IMG/VR virus record: IMGVR_UViG_3300036893_000002
Coordinates: 1 to 62,337 of that record
Direction: 5' to 3' (one strand)
DNA length: 62,337 nucleotides
Source of the DNA: a virus
Shown here: positions 17,184-26,627 of the stretch, one piece after another
Numbering within the stretch: the stretch's first letter is position 1
Layout of the letters: each line of letters starts with the position of its first letter
The notes under the pieces: model-generated
Databases searched by the model: none
Told to the model about the DNA's origin: nothing
The model's input: only the letters and a program-made list of their open reading frames with translations
Made by a program: the position numbers and the translations under genes

Positions 17184-18380
17184 TTATCCACTTACCTTAA
17201 CGCCAAATTCAGCTGCGTTTAAGTTAGTAAGGCTCCACTGAGCACTTGTATGTGGGTCAGTTTCAAATGTAGCTGAGAAACCCTGGAAGCTGTTTTGAGT
17301 GAGGGTAAAATCTGTACCGTTATCTGTTGTAGTAGCTCCACTTTTTACAGCTGCTCTAATAAGTCTGGTACCGACGTCATCTTTCTCAGCCCTAATCTTA
17401 ACAGTTACTCCCCATACAGAACTACCTGTTGCTGCTGGATATAGGTATCTATCTATATCTCCAATTGAAGCATCACTTAGCCAAGCAGGAGTATCATTCG
17501 GAGTACCACTATTTACGAAGTTATAGTTAGATAACGGACTATCCTGTATACAAGTCCATACAGCACCACCATCATTTGTAGTCAAACCTACTGTAGCATT
17601 CCAGGTTGGGTGGCTACCACTCCCGCTGGTACCGTGAGTAGTACATCTCTGAAGGTTACCATTAGAGTCTACTATATCGGCTCCTAAAGCATAAGAAGTT
17701 GAAGCTGCCCAGCTGGCGGATACCTGAGTAAAGTTATTGGTAGTACCATTAGCATTAGGAAGTACACCCACAACCTTAGTATCTCCTAAGAATGTAGTAT
17801 AAGCTCCACCATTTGTGGGATCCATTACATATAAGTCGTCCATATAACCTGAATTACTAGCACCAGCTAATCCAGTCCATACAAGCTGATTGGCTGTGCT
17901 ATTAGAACTTACTCTGGTATTCTGAGAGCTCAAACTAATCTGCTGAACACCATCTACATAGAGCTGGCAAACTCCAGCTGAAGGATCAATCGTAACTTTG
18001 ACTTCAATGTAGTGCCAAGCATTAAAAGACATCATATAACTAGATAAAGATCCTAAGGCTACAGAACCACCCCTCCAAAATTGGAATTGTCCAACAGAAT
18101 TAATATCCAGTTCAACTTGATTAGTACTGGTATCTTCAAATCTTATTAAAGCTGTTTGGCCAGCACCAGTAAGGTAGAGAGCAAACCCAACTATATATGT
18201 AGCTCTAGAAGCAAATACTAAAGTAGCCCCTGCGAAAACACCTAAAGCTAAACTATATGCTCCATTTCTAGCATGGCTATTAGTAGTATAAGTGGTTACA
18301 GAAGTCCATGGCTGTGCCAGGGTACTATTCTGATTTCCATATAGGTCAAAAGAGTCTGTAAATAAAATTGAACTTGGCAT
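17184..18380 (-). CDS. Lectin-like fibre protein with CBM5/12-like module, copy A
   Basis: The product has 398 residues and starts at ATG 18380, 15 nt after a TATACTAACCAG motif. The N-terminal half is a LamG/concanavalin-type lectin fold (F-T-D-S-F-D-L-Y, A-R-N-G-A-Y-S-L-A-L-G, W-H-Y-I-E-V-K-V). The module at about 222-282 repeats the G-A-D-I-V-D-S-N-G-N-L-Q-R-C-T...P-T-W...V-W-T pattern. A C-terminal domain ends A-E-F-G-V-K. It is a paralogue of the gene at 15940-17172. Binding of surface glycans is inferred from the folds, and no catalytic site is apparent. Confidence 0.65.
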   Translation of the reverse strand: MPSSILFTDSFDLYGNQNSTLAQPWTSVTTYTTNSHARNGAYSLALGVFAGATLVFASRATYIVGFALYLTGAGQTALIRFEDTSTNQVELDINSVGQFQFWRGGSVALGSLSSYMMSFNAWHYIEVKVTIDPSAGVCQLYVDGVQQISLSSQNTRVSSNSTANQLVWTGLAGASNSGYMDDLYVMDPTNGGAYTTFLGDTKVVGVLPNANGTTNNFTQVSASWAASTSYALGADIVDSNGNLQRCTTHGTSGSGSHPTWNATVGLTTNDGGAVWTCIQDSPLSNYNFVNSGTPNDTPAWLSDASIGDIDRYLYPAATGSSVWGVTVKIRAEKDDVGTRLIRAAVKSGATTTDNGTDFTLTQNSFQGFSATFETDPHTSAQWSLTNLNAAEFGVKVSG

Positions 18381-18395
18381 ATGTCCTCACTATCT

Positions 18396-18407
18396 CTGGT
18401 TAGTATA
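18396..18407 (-). promoter_or_regulatory. TATACTAACCAG motif, copy 2
   Basis: This is an exact minus-strand copy, 15 nt before the ATG at 18380, in the 32-nt gap after the preceding gene. Upstream of it the sequence is AT-rich (TAATTAAG) with no clear -35. Confidence 0.55.
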
Positions 18408-18412
18408 CTTAA

Positions 18413-19279
18413 TTACTGAACTGCTAATGTCTGTGGGTATAACTGCCCCATAACAGGTACAGAAGGAGTAAAAGCTGTACTCGCTAGATGGGTATTATTC
18501 CCCGTAAGGTTATTATTACCAATGGTTAGAATATGTTGACTTTCTATATAAGTATTGTTACCTGTAAAGTTATTGTTACCTGCTGTATAGGTTAATTGAG
18601 TAGCTGGAGTTACTGTATTATTAGAGATAGACACTAGAATCCCATGAGTGTCTGACCCACCATTGCTACAATTACCAACCATTTGCCAAGTTCCAGTAAA
18701 TGTAGTACTAAAAGTAAATAAAGCAGAGTTAATATTTACAGCGGAGCTATTATTAGCATATACCTGTGTTCCAGTACCAGCTCCAGAAATACCGACAGTC
18801 CAAGTACTAGAAGAGTTAGAAGGATTAAAGCATATCGCAAGAAATAAATCAGTTGAGTTTACAGTTGTAATATAGCCACTATAAAGTGCGTTCGCATAGT
18901 CTACATACCCAGATGCTCCGTCTAAAGCACCACTTGTAGGAGTTCCACTTAGCTCCAGAATATCAAGATTTATTTCCTCACCTATCGTAGATGTAACAGT
19001 AATTGTATTAGCTCCTGCGGCGCAGTTCTGAAAACCCCAAACTGTAACTTGTGAATTGCCTCCACCATTAGTTCCTTCAGGACCCTGAATTATCTGTGAA
19101 TAAGTCTGTGTCTGACTATCAGCTACAGAGAGCACACCAAGAGCGGTTGCCTTATTTACACTGGCAATAGCAACTAACATATTACCAGCAGTATTATTAC
19201 TGGTAAAAGTAGCAGCTGCGGAAGTCATTGAACTACTTGTAGCTGCTGTATTCTTATATTGGACAACAGCTACTGCCAT
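18413..19279 (-). CDS. Beta-rich fibre/decoration protein
   Basis: The product has 288 residues. It has a beta-sandwich pattern common in phage and bacterial surface proteins (N-T-A-G-N-M-L-V-A-I-A-S-V, then T-V-W-G-F-Q-N-C-A-A-G-A-N-T-I-T-V). The C-terminus carries a short tandem repeat with T-x-G-N-N-N-x-T-G-N-N-T near residues 240-275. No catalytic motif is seen. It lies in the adhesin block, 1 nt from the next gene. It is probably a structural fibre or host-contact protein. Confidence 0.55.
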   Translation of the reverse strand: MAVAVVQYKNTAATSSSMTSAAATFTSNNTAGNMLVAIASVNKATALGVLSVADSQTQTYSQIIQGPEGTNGGGNSQVTVWGFQNCAAGANTITVTSTIGEEINLDILELSGTPTSGALDGASGYVDYANALYSGYITTVNSTDLFLAICFNPSNSSSTWTVGISGAGTGTQVYANNSSAVNINSALFTFSTTFTGTWQMVGNCSNGGSDTHGILVSISNNTVTPATQLTYTAGNNNFTGNNTYIESQHILTIGNNNLTGNNTHLASTAFTPSVPVMGQLYPQTLAVQ

Positions 19280-20383
19280 TTATTCATACCTCATTAAACA
19301 AGCACCAGACTCTTCTCTTTGATATAAAGAACCTGTATTAGCTAAATATCCTACTTTAGAAGCAATGTAGTTATGATTACTACCGTATATTGAAATGGTC
19401 AGCTGGGCCCCTTCTGCAACATCATATGCACAAGCAGCAGCAAAACCTAACATAGGATTACCTAAATAACCTATTAAAGGAAATACAGGGCAGGCTGCCG
19501 TTGAACCATTAAAATTACCGGTGGTTGGTGATATAGAAGTAGTTACAAAACATAACCAAGCAAACTCTCTAGGAGTAGCCAATCCATTATAATAAGTCTG
19601 TTGAAACCATGTATTATTATTAGTTGGGGAAAAGCCAACTAAAAGAGAGAAATAAGAAGTAGTGTTATTACCACTTGTATCCTTACTACGCTCAACACCA
19701 AAAACGTTACAATAGTTAGTAGCACCTTGCCACATCATAAATCTTATTTCACCAGCATTGCCAGAAGCATAACAAGGTATTAAAGTACCACCATTATTAT
19801 TTTGGTTAGTAGCAGAAGTAGTAATTTGACCACCACTACTATTACCTGTCATTGTACCTGTACCATTAGTAGAAGTACCAGTATTTATATCTATAGCAAC
19901 AGCTGAAGAAGAGTAACCGTAACTCATCTTTATATAGATAGGAGTAGTACTAGCATAAGAATCTGTAGCCTGCCAGATTTCATAGTTAGCAACATAGCTT
20001 GATGATGGCAAAGAGGTAATTTTAGTTACTACTCCAGTTGACCCTGATTCAGCCACAGCAGAGGCATTAACTACAGTAAAGGTAGTTCCTGTAAAAGAGG
20101 TAATAACAAATGTCCCATTATTAGCTGAATGAGTCATACCTGTGATGTTTAAAGCTCGGCCATTGGCGAGAGCCAGCCCAGTAAGAGAGTTATATGTATA
20201 AATTCCATTACTACCTGATACAGATACAGCTGTTAGGTTCATACCAGACCACATAACTTGACCAGTATCATTAGTCTGAACCCATCCAAAAGTCTGAAAT
20301 GCAATGGACATAAATGTAGACCAAGATACATAGTTAGCTAAGGTTGAGTTATCTGCTGGGCAGTTTGCTGTATATGTTGCCAT
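19280..20383 (-). CDS. Fibre-block structural protein
   Basis: The product has 367 residues, beta-rich and Thr/Ser/Asn/Gly-rich. Residues about 55-110 contain a small domain with A-N-N-G-T-F-V-I-T and T-F-T-V-V-N-A-S-A. A similar N-N-G-T-F...T-V-T-V-x-N segment occurs in the 240-residue gene at 27686-28408. The C-terminal part has several aromatic motifs but no recognised enzyme site. The specific role is unknown. Its position among lectin-like proteins suggests a tail fibre or capsid decoration component. Confidence 0.5.
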   Translation of the reverse strand: MATYTANCPADNSTLANYVSWSTFMSIAFQTFGWVQTNDTGQVMWSGMNLTAVSVSGSNGIYTYNSLTGLALANGRALNITGMTHSANNGTFVITSFTGTTFTVVNASAVAESGSTGVVTKITSLPSSSYVANYEIWQATDSYASTTPIYIKMSYGYSSSAVAIDINTGTSTNGTGTMTGNSSGGQITTSATNQNNNGGTLIPCYASGNAGEIRFMMWQGATNYCNVFGVERSKDTSGNNTTSYFSLLVGFSPTNNNTWFQQTYYNGLATPREFAWLCFVTTSISPTTGNFNGSTAACPVFPLIGYLGNPMLGFAAACAYDVAEGAQLTISIYGSNHNYIASKVGYLANTGSLYQREESGACLMRYE

Positions 20384-20392
20384 TTTTTATCC

Positions 20393-21637
20393 TTATAATG
20401 TACGTCTAAACCAATCACAACTTACTAATGAAGGTCCATTACCACTTTCTAAGTCTAATCCAACACCTACTCTAGTTGGACCAGAGGTAAACCAAGCTGT
20501 TCTGCTCTCTTGGTACATTAAAAGAAAATTATGTCCATCATTAGAACAATAGTAATATAAATTAGTACCATCATCTTTGATACTTAAGTAAGCGGGAATA
20601 CTAATATTATAGGTATAACTTGGTTCGCTAGAATAGGATGTCGGACTGTTATAACGAAGTACTCCACAGTTCAGATATCCTGCACCATTTCCCATACTGA
20701 CTATAGCCATTTTTCCAGAGCTATCACTAATAACTAAACCTGAATTGCAATAATTCTGAGCTAAATGCATTGGACACCACTGAATTACGATTTGCCATGG
20801 TGTTCCAGGAGCAGCCTTATAAATATAAGACCAGCTAATACCACTATGGGCTGGAGTTGAAATACATAATAAACTATTAGCTACAGTTGCTGTAGTACTG
20901 CCTTGGTTTACCCAAGTCCAAGAACCAGACAAAGAAGAACCAGAAAATTCATCATCTACAGAACCTGCTGTAATAGGTAGTATATCAGGACTATGATATA
21001 GACTTGGTATAGCTATAGCATTTGGTAGATTATTAGTATCATAAGCCCCAAGTATATATTGATCAGTACTAGGAGTTCCTGTAGCCCCAGTAGGAACGAA
21101 AGTAAAAGTAATTGTTACAGCCTGGGATGTATCTAAGTTAGTAATCTGGTAATATATCATAGTAGATATACTAACATCAGCATTAAACCCAGGAGCTATA
21201 GGGCTCATAACCCAAGTAACTGGGAAAGAACCAGAAGTAACTTGAACATCACAACATAATCCATTCTGTGTATAAGCAGTTGGTAAAGTGCCCCAGGCTC
21301 TGGCAGCATCTGAAGCTTGGAAAGCAGCCGTAGAATAAAGCTCTACTCTTGCTTTGCAGGAGAAAGTTATTTCTAACAGATCAAAAGCATTAGCTATAGA
21401 TACAGATCCAGTAGCAATAGCATTAGTAGCCAGAGTACCTGTCGTAACTGAATTCGTACTTCTACCCGTTACAGATCCTGCGTTATTATCCCACTTACTT
21501 GTAGCAGAGTTATAGACTAATAGTTGCCCATTAGCTGGAGAGGAAATAGCTACGTCTGTAAGTCCAGCTAAAGTACTGGAACCCCCACTACCACCAGCCC
21601 CAACATTTTCAATAGAAGTTCCTGAAGGAGTAAGCAT
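20393..21637 (-). CDS. Tail fibre with C-terminal concanavalin-like domain
   Basis: The product has 414 residues. The N-terminus has the short repeat typical of phage fibre attachment regions (L-A-G-L-T-D-V-A-I-S-S-P-A-N-G-Q-L-L-V-Y-N, then W-D-N-N). From about residue 215 to the end there is a beta-sandwich of the DUF1349/concanavalin kind (D-D-E-F-S-G-S-S-L, W-T-W-V, Y-L-S-I-K-D-D-G-T-N-L-Y-Y-Y, V-G-V-G-L-D-L, C-D-W-F-R). Together these suggest a receptor-binding fibre. It is placed between two other fibre genes, and the preceding gene's stop is 1 nt away. Confidence 0.6.
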   Translation of the reverse strand: MLTPSGTSIENVGAGGSGGSSTLAGLTDVAISSPANGQLLVYNSATSKWDNNAGSVTGRSTNSVTTGTLATNAIATGSVSIANAFDLLEITFSCKARVELYSTAAFQASDAARAWGTLPTAYTQNGLCCDVQVTSGSFPVTWVMSPIAPGFNADVSISTMIYYQITNLDTSQAVTITFTFVPTGATGTPSTDQYILGAYDTNNLPNAIAIPSLYHSPDILPITAGSVDDEFSGSSLSGSWTWVNQGSTTATVANSLLCISTPAHSGISWSYIYKAAPGTPWQIVIQWCPMHLAQNYCNSGLVISDSSGKMAIVSMGNGAGYLNCGVLRYNSPTSYSSEPSYTYNISIPAYLSIKDDGTNLYYYCSNDGHNFLLMYQESRTAWFTSGPTRVGVGLDLESGNGPSLVSCDWFRRTL

Positions 21638-21638
21638 A

Positions 21639-23225
21639 TTATGTTAACTCCGTTACTACAACAGTTCCTGTACTGGCTGAAATAGCATTAATAGCACCCT
21701 TCCACACATCAGTAACAAAACTACCACCAGTTCCATCATTAGCTGAGCTACAAGCTTTAAGAACAACCGCATAAGCTGTTATAGTAGGAGTTTGACCCAA
21801 CCCAAGGAATACAACAGTAGTCCCTGTATTAATAACTATAGCTTCTCGCCGTGCTGTATTTGATGCTAAGATAGAAGCACTACTAGAAGTTACAGATGTA
21901 GCAGCTGGGGAACTACTCGTAACTGAAGTAGGGGTTGTAACTACTAAAGCGGGATCTGTTGCTAAAGCAGAAGTACTGGCTGACTTAATAGTAGCCATAT
22001 TGGATTGTATAGTTGCATCTCGTAAAGCTATACCATTACCAATATAAGTTGTTGCTTCATTGATTGATTCAACAACTCTTACAGTAGCCGTGCCAGTCCA
22101 AGCAGCAGTAGATCTAATTCTAACATTAGTAAATCCAGCTGCGCTTCCTTGCCCTGTAAAGTTATTTGTAAATGAAGATGTTGAGTAGCTAGTCCCTGTT
22201 TGGTGAATTCCTTGTGCAATCCAAGTACTAGAATCAGGAGACCATTCTACAACAAGTGTGCCCGTCCAAGTTCCTGTAACAAGAAAGCGTACAGTATTAT
22301 ATCCAGTAGATAATGCAAAAGCCGCAGTTGACCCAGCTGTTGGAGTTCCTGTAATAAAAACTTGACTATTAGCATAGGTGTTTGTTACAGAATTTGTATC
22401 TTGGGCAGTTATATTTACAGTAGATGGGGAGGTATCATTAATTGTACCTAATCCTATATTCCAAGTTCCTGACTGAGTAACGCCACCAATTGTATTAGAA
22501 CCAGATGGTAGAGCGGGCAAGGTAGCTAAAGATACAGGTTGTGTAACTTGATAAAACGTGCCAGAAACAGGCAATGGATTACTAGCGGAAACACCTACAA
22601 GATTACCACCACTATTAAAACCAGTATATCCAGCATTAGCTGGGACAGCAGAGCCTGTGAGTCCTGCTGCTGTATTACCTGAAATAGAACCAGCAGCAAT
22701 GTTAATCTTTAGATATCCATTAGAGTCTACTTGAATAGCAGCTTGCTGTTGATTAGTAAGAGTTATAGGGGTTGTATTATACTGACCACCTATAAGTAAA
22801 GATTTGGAAGCAACAGTATTTGGAATAACAGGGCCAGAAGCATCAGTTGAAACTGTACCATTAACTGTAGTAAGAGGTGCTGTATCAACTATAACGTGAC
22901 CTATAACATTAGTACCTGAAGGTAATGCTGGTAATGTAGCAATCGTTACAGCTACAGCAGAGTTAGTGATATTAACATTCTGAGTACTTGGGAAGTTAGA
23001 GACAGAAACACTTCCCTGTATGTAACCAGGATGACCAGAGGTTAAAAGTATATTAGTACCGTCTGTAATTTCTACCGAGGCTGGGAAATTACCAACACTT
23101 ACTGTTCCTGTAACAGTAACTGTCCCATCTATAAGATGATGTGGAGTATGAACTCCCGCAGTCTGAGTAGTTATTAGAGTTTGTACTGCGCTATTACTAT
23201 CTAATATAGTTATATTATTTGGCAT
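21639..23225 (-). CDS. Repetitive fibre protein (GTVSVGNFP type)
   Basis: The product has 528 residues. The N-terminal part has repeated short strands of the type V-S-V-x-N-F-P and A-T-L-P-A-L-P-S-G-(T/S)-N-x-I-G, seen in many phage fibre-like proteins. A middle beta domain (T-A-F-A-L-S-T-G-Y-N-T-V-R-F...V-E-W-S-P-D-S-S-T-W) follows, and the end is Ser/Thr-rich. There is no enzyme motif. It overlaps the preceding 1117-residue gene by 1 nt, indicating translational coupling. It is probably part of the same fibre assembly. Confidence 0.55.
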   Translation of the reverse strand: MPNNITILDSNSAVQTLITTQTAGVHTPHHLIDGTVTVTGTVSVGNFPASVEITDGTNILLTSGHPGYIQGSVSVSNFPSTQNVNITNSAVAVTIATLPALPSGTNVIGHVIVDTAPLTTVNGTVSTDASGPVIPNTVASKSLLIGGQYNTTPITLTNQQQAAIQVDSNGYLKINIAAGSISGNTAAGLTGSAVPANAGYTGFNSGGNLVGVSASNPLPVSGTFYQVTQPVSLATLPALPSGSNTIGGVTQSGTWNIGLGTINDTSPSTVNITAQDTNSVTNTYANSQVFITGTPTAGSTAAFALSTGYNTVRFLVTGTWTGTLVVEWSPDSSTWIAQGIHQTGTSYSTSSFTNNFTGQGSAAGFTNVRIRSTAAWTGTATVRVVESINEATTYIGNGIALRDATIQSNMATIKSASTSALATDPALVVTTPTSVTSSSPAATSVTSSSASILASNTARREAIVINTGTTVVFLGLGQTPTITAYAVVLKACSSANDGTGGSFVTDVWKGAINAISASTGTVVVTELT

Positions 23226-26200
23226 TAGAATCCAAGAGTAACAAGTTCACCACTCTGACAAGGTACATTGAAAGTAAGTCTACCAGTGGCACAAGCATTT
23301 GCTACAGGACCGTTGATGTATAAAGTATCAATATGTCGTCTAGAAACAGTAGCATTATAATAGAATATGTCTATATAATCCCAACCTCCACCACTTGGAG
23401 TGTATGTCAAATAGTATCTACCATCTTGTTTATCAATTATAGATATACTATCGGAACAGGGTGAATTATTCCTATCAAACAAAATAGTATTAGCACTATA
23501 CTCATAACTAAGAGGTGTACCTGGATTAACATTAAAGCTACCTATAGTTAGTCCTGTAACTGGGTTACCACTACTATCTAATATACGGAATGCTATATAC
23601 CTAAGCTTACCGATTGCACCTTCTTCTTTCATGTGGCTATATACAGTTGTAGTAGAACCAACTGAGCCACCCGTTCCTGTTGCAGTTACATTATCAACAG
23701 TACTATTTAAAACTAAACTACCAGTTGTTATACCAGCAGTTCCATAAGAGATAACTGGTTCGGTGCTAAATGTTAAACCAGTACTGCTGACGAATACATC
23801 AACACTAACGGAAGGTGTAACAGATCCTACACTGCTATTAAGTATATTACCTGTAACAGCTATAGTAGCATTGCCACTCGTGGAAACAGAATCTACGGAA
23901 CTGGTAATTACTAAGGAACCGTAAGGATCGTTATTTATAATACCATCAGCAGATATAACAACGGATGCGACCGATGATATTATTGTATTACTAGTAACTT
24001 GGGTAGATTCACCGACATTTACATTACCCATACTACTGGTAATAGCAGATCCAGTAACTGCTATAGAAGCATTACCAGATTCACTTACTGTTTCACAACT
24101 GGAAGTTATTACATTTCCAGTCCCAGCTATAGTACCACTACCAACTTCGGATGGCGAACCAGTAGAAGAGGTAATAGAAGAACCTATTACACCAATAGAG
24201 GCTGTACCGGTCTCAGAGATAGAACCTGTTGCGCTTGTTACATTATTACCAGACGCAGCTATATTAGCCGCACCAGATTCGGTAACAGTCCCAGTAGAAC
24301 TTGTAGTGGTACTACCAGTAACACTTGTAGTAGCAGAACCAGACTCACTAACTGTTCCTACACTACTGGTGGTCGTAGAACCAGTTACAGAGATAGTTGA
24401 AGTACTACTCTCAGTAATAGTTCCCGTTGAGCTGGTAAGGGTGTTTCCAGTAACAGCTATAGAACTACTATCTGATTCAGTAGTTCCCATAACTGAACTA
24501 GTAATAACATTACCAGTAGCAGCGATTGTAGCCGAACCTATTTCAGTACAAGACCCAACACTACTTGTGATAGTGTTAGAAGTTCCAGCTATAGTGGAAG
24601 TACCAGTTTCTGTAGTTGATCCTGTAGAACTGGTAATTGAAACACCAGATACAGATTCAGAGGCATTTCCTTTAGGAGCGACAGATCCAATAGAGCTTGT
24701 TACTATATTACCGGTAGCAGCAATAGTTGCTGTACCGCTTTCACTAACAGAACCAATAGAACTGGTAATCGTGTTACCAGTCACAGCAATAGAAGCAGTT
24801 CCAGTTTCAGTAGTAGTTCCAGTAGATGAGGTAATGGAATTACTAGTAGCAGCTATTGAGGCATTTCCTTTAGCTGTTACTGAACTGACTGAACTAGTTA
24901 AAGTGTTGCTTGTAGCAGCAATACTGGCAGTTCCAGTTTCAGAAATTGTTCCAGTAGAGCTGGTTATTGTATTGCCAGTCTGAGTAGTATTAGCTGCTCC
25001 AGACTCAGTAACATTACCTATACTGCTGGTTAGAGTATTACCTGTTGCAGCTATTGTTACAATGCTACTTGCAGTTACAGTGCCAATAGAACTGGTTATT
25101 ATATTACCAGTAACATTAGTAGTAGCTGTGCTAGTTTCAGATACATTCCCAGTCGAACTGGTTATCGTTGAACCAGTTGCTGCAATTAAACCTGTACCTG
25201 TTTCAGTAGTATTACCAATCGAGCTGGTAATAGAAGAACCAGTGACTGCCTTAGTAGCAGTACCTGTTTCGGTGACAGTTCCTGTACTGGAAGTTATAGT
25301 ATTCGCAGTTACATTTACTGGAGCACTACCTGATACTGTTACAGACCCAATAGTAGAAGTAACAGTATTACCTGTCGCTGCTATATTGGCTGTACCAGTT
25401 TCAGTTGTAGTACCGGTGCTACTTGTAATAGTATTGGCAGTAGCCCCAATACTATCGCTAGCACTATCAGATACAACTCCAGCAGTACTTGTTAATATAC
25501 TTCCAGTGACAGCAATAGTAGCTGTACCAGAATCAGAAACCGTGCCAGTAGAAGAAGTAACCGTTAATCCAGAAACTGCCTCATTAGCAGAACCTTTTGC
25601 AGTAACTGAACTTACAGAAGAGGTTATAGAATTACTTGTTACATTTACAGGAGCTGAGCCCGATTCAGTTATAGTTCCAGTACTGCTGGTAATAGTATTA
25701 CCAGTCTGGGCAATGTTTGCTGTACCAGATTCAGTTGAAATCCCAGTACTGGTAGTAACATTATTTCCAATCTGAGCAATATTTGCTGAGCCAGATTCTG
25801 AAACAGATCCTACTGAGAAAGTTACAGTTGAACCAGTAACCGCTATCGTAGATGAATTACTTACAACTACTGTATCAGTAGAGGAAGTAATAACATTACT
25901 AGTTGCAGCAATAGAAGAAGATACAGCTGCTATAACAGTCCCTACTGAAGAAGTTATAGTGTTGCCAGTAACAGCAACTGATGCTGAACCAACTTCAGTA
26001 GTATTACTAGTAGAAGATGTAACTGTATTACTAGTCTGAGTTATTGTAGCTGACCCAGATTCGGTAACAGTACTAGTACTGGAAGTTATTGTATTAGAAG
26101 TCTGGGAAGTAGAAGCAGAACCAACTTCAGATGGAGTTCCAGTACTACTTGTAATAGTATTGCTTGTAACGGCAATACTACTAGAACCTACTAATGTAAC

Positions 26201-26578
26201 TGATCCAACACTAGAAGTTACATTGTTACCAGTAACTGCTATATTAGCAGTTCCAGTTTCAGTAGTTGACCCAATAGAGGAAGTAATACTAGAACCTGTG
26301 GCAGCTGAAGTAGCTGATCCAGATTCGGTTGTATTACCAATAGAAGAGGTTGCTGTATTACCAGAAACTGATACAATTGCAGTTCCTGTTTCAGTTATAG
26401 ACGCAGCTGAAGAAATAATAGTTAGCTCAGAAGCAATTTGAGCAACTGCAACTGAAGCATCGCCAGTAATAGTTACTGAATATACTGAACTAGTTATAAC
26501 ACACGGAGTAGCATTTACAGTAACGCTTTGTGCATTGCCCCAAACAGCTTCTTGTCCAAGCAACGCTACTGTGGGCAT
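23225..26578 (-). CDS. Giant fibre/adhesin with about 38 tandem 22-residue repeats
   Basis: The product has 1117 residues. From about residue 25 to 870 it is built of 22-residue repeats of the form T-I-T-S-S-T-G-T-V-T-E-S-G-S-A-x-I-A-V-T-G, the spacing expected for a beta-solenoid or stacked beta-sandwich fibre shaft. It contains almost no charged residues other than Glu and no Cys in the repeats. The last about 130 residues form a separate domain (R-Y-I-A-F-R-I-L-D...I-L-F-D-R-N-N-S-P-C-S-D...D-G-R-Y-Y-L-T-Y-T-P-S). That domain is homologous to most of the 203-residue protein at 29782-30393. It may be the docking or tip domain. Recombination among repeats could change shaft length. Confidence 0.7.
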   Translation of the reverse strand: MPTVALLGQEAVWGNAQSVTVNATPCVITSSVYSVTITGDASVAVAQIASELTIISSAASITETGTAIVSVSGNTATSSIGNTTESGSATSAATGSSITSSIGSTTETGTANIAVTGNNVTSSVGSVTLVGSSSIAVTSNTITSSTGTPSEVGSASTSQTSNTITSSTSTVTESGSATITQTSNTVTSSTSNTTEVGSASVAVTGNTITSSVGTVIAAVSSSIAATSNVITSSTDTVVVSNSSTIAVTGSTVTFSVGSVSESGSANIAQIGNNVTTSTGISTESGTANIAQTGNTITSSTGTITESGSAPVNVTSNSITSSVSSVTAKGSANEAVSGLTVTSSTGTVSDSGTATIAVTGSILTSTAGVVSDSASDSIGATANTITSSTGTTTETGTANIAATGNTVTSTIGSVTVSGSAPVNVTANTITSSTGTVTETGTATKAVTGSSITSSIGNTTETGTGLIAATGSTITSSTGNVSETSTATTNVTGNIITSSIGTVTASSIVTIAATGNTLTSSIGNVTESGAANTTQTGNTITSSTGTISETGTASIAATSNTLTSSVSSVTAKGNASIAATSNSITSSTGTTTETGTASIAVTGNTITSSIGSVSESGTATIAATGNIVTSSIGSVAPKGNASESVSGVSITSSTGSTTETGTSTIAGTSNTITSSVGSCTEIGSATIAATGNVITSSVMGTTESDSSSIAVTGNTLTSSTGTITESSTSTISVTGSTTTSSVGTVSESGSATTSVTGSTTTSSTGTVTESGAANIAASGNNVTSATGSISETGTASIGVIGSSITSSTGSPSEVGSGTIAGTGNVITSSCETVSESGNASIAVTGSAITSSMGNVNVGESTQVTSNTIISSVASVVISADGIINNDPYGSLVITSSVDSVSTSGNATIAVTGNILNSSVGSVTPSVSVDVFVSSTGLTFSTEPVISYGTAGITTGSLVLNSTVDNVTATGTGGSVGSTTTVYSHMKEEGAIGKLRYIAFRILDSSGNPVTGLTIGSFNVNPGTPLSYEYSANTILFDRNNSPCSDSISIIDKQDGRYYLTYTPSGGGWDYIDIFYYNATVSRRHIDTLYINGPVANACATGRLTFNVPCQSGELVTLGF
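23990..26500 (-). repeat. 66-bp coding repeats in the fibre shaft gene
   Basis: Roughly 38 tandem units of about 66 bp (22 codons) are diverged at the DNA level but keep a strict reading period. On the opposite strand the repeat leaves long stop-free stretches, which explains the large antisense ORFs there. Confidence 0.75.
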
Positions 26579-26627
26579 ACACTTCTCCGTTTAATTATTG
26601 GAATTCTATAATTCTCACTCCTTCAGT

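Noticed and set aside
23999-26441. Long plus-strand open frames over the fibre repeats, Val/Pro/Thr-rich
   Set aside because: They are antisense shadows of the 66-bp coding repeats; the repetitive reverse complement lacks stops. The minus frame alone continues into a recognisable domain.
23990-26500. CRISPR-like array
   Set aside because: The repeats are contiguous, in frame and without unique spacers, so they are coding repeats.
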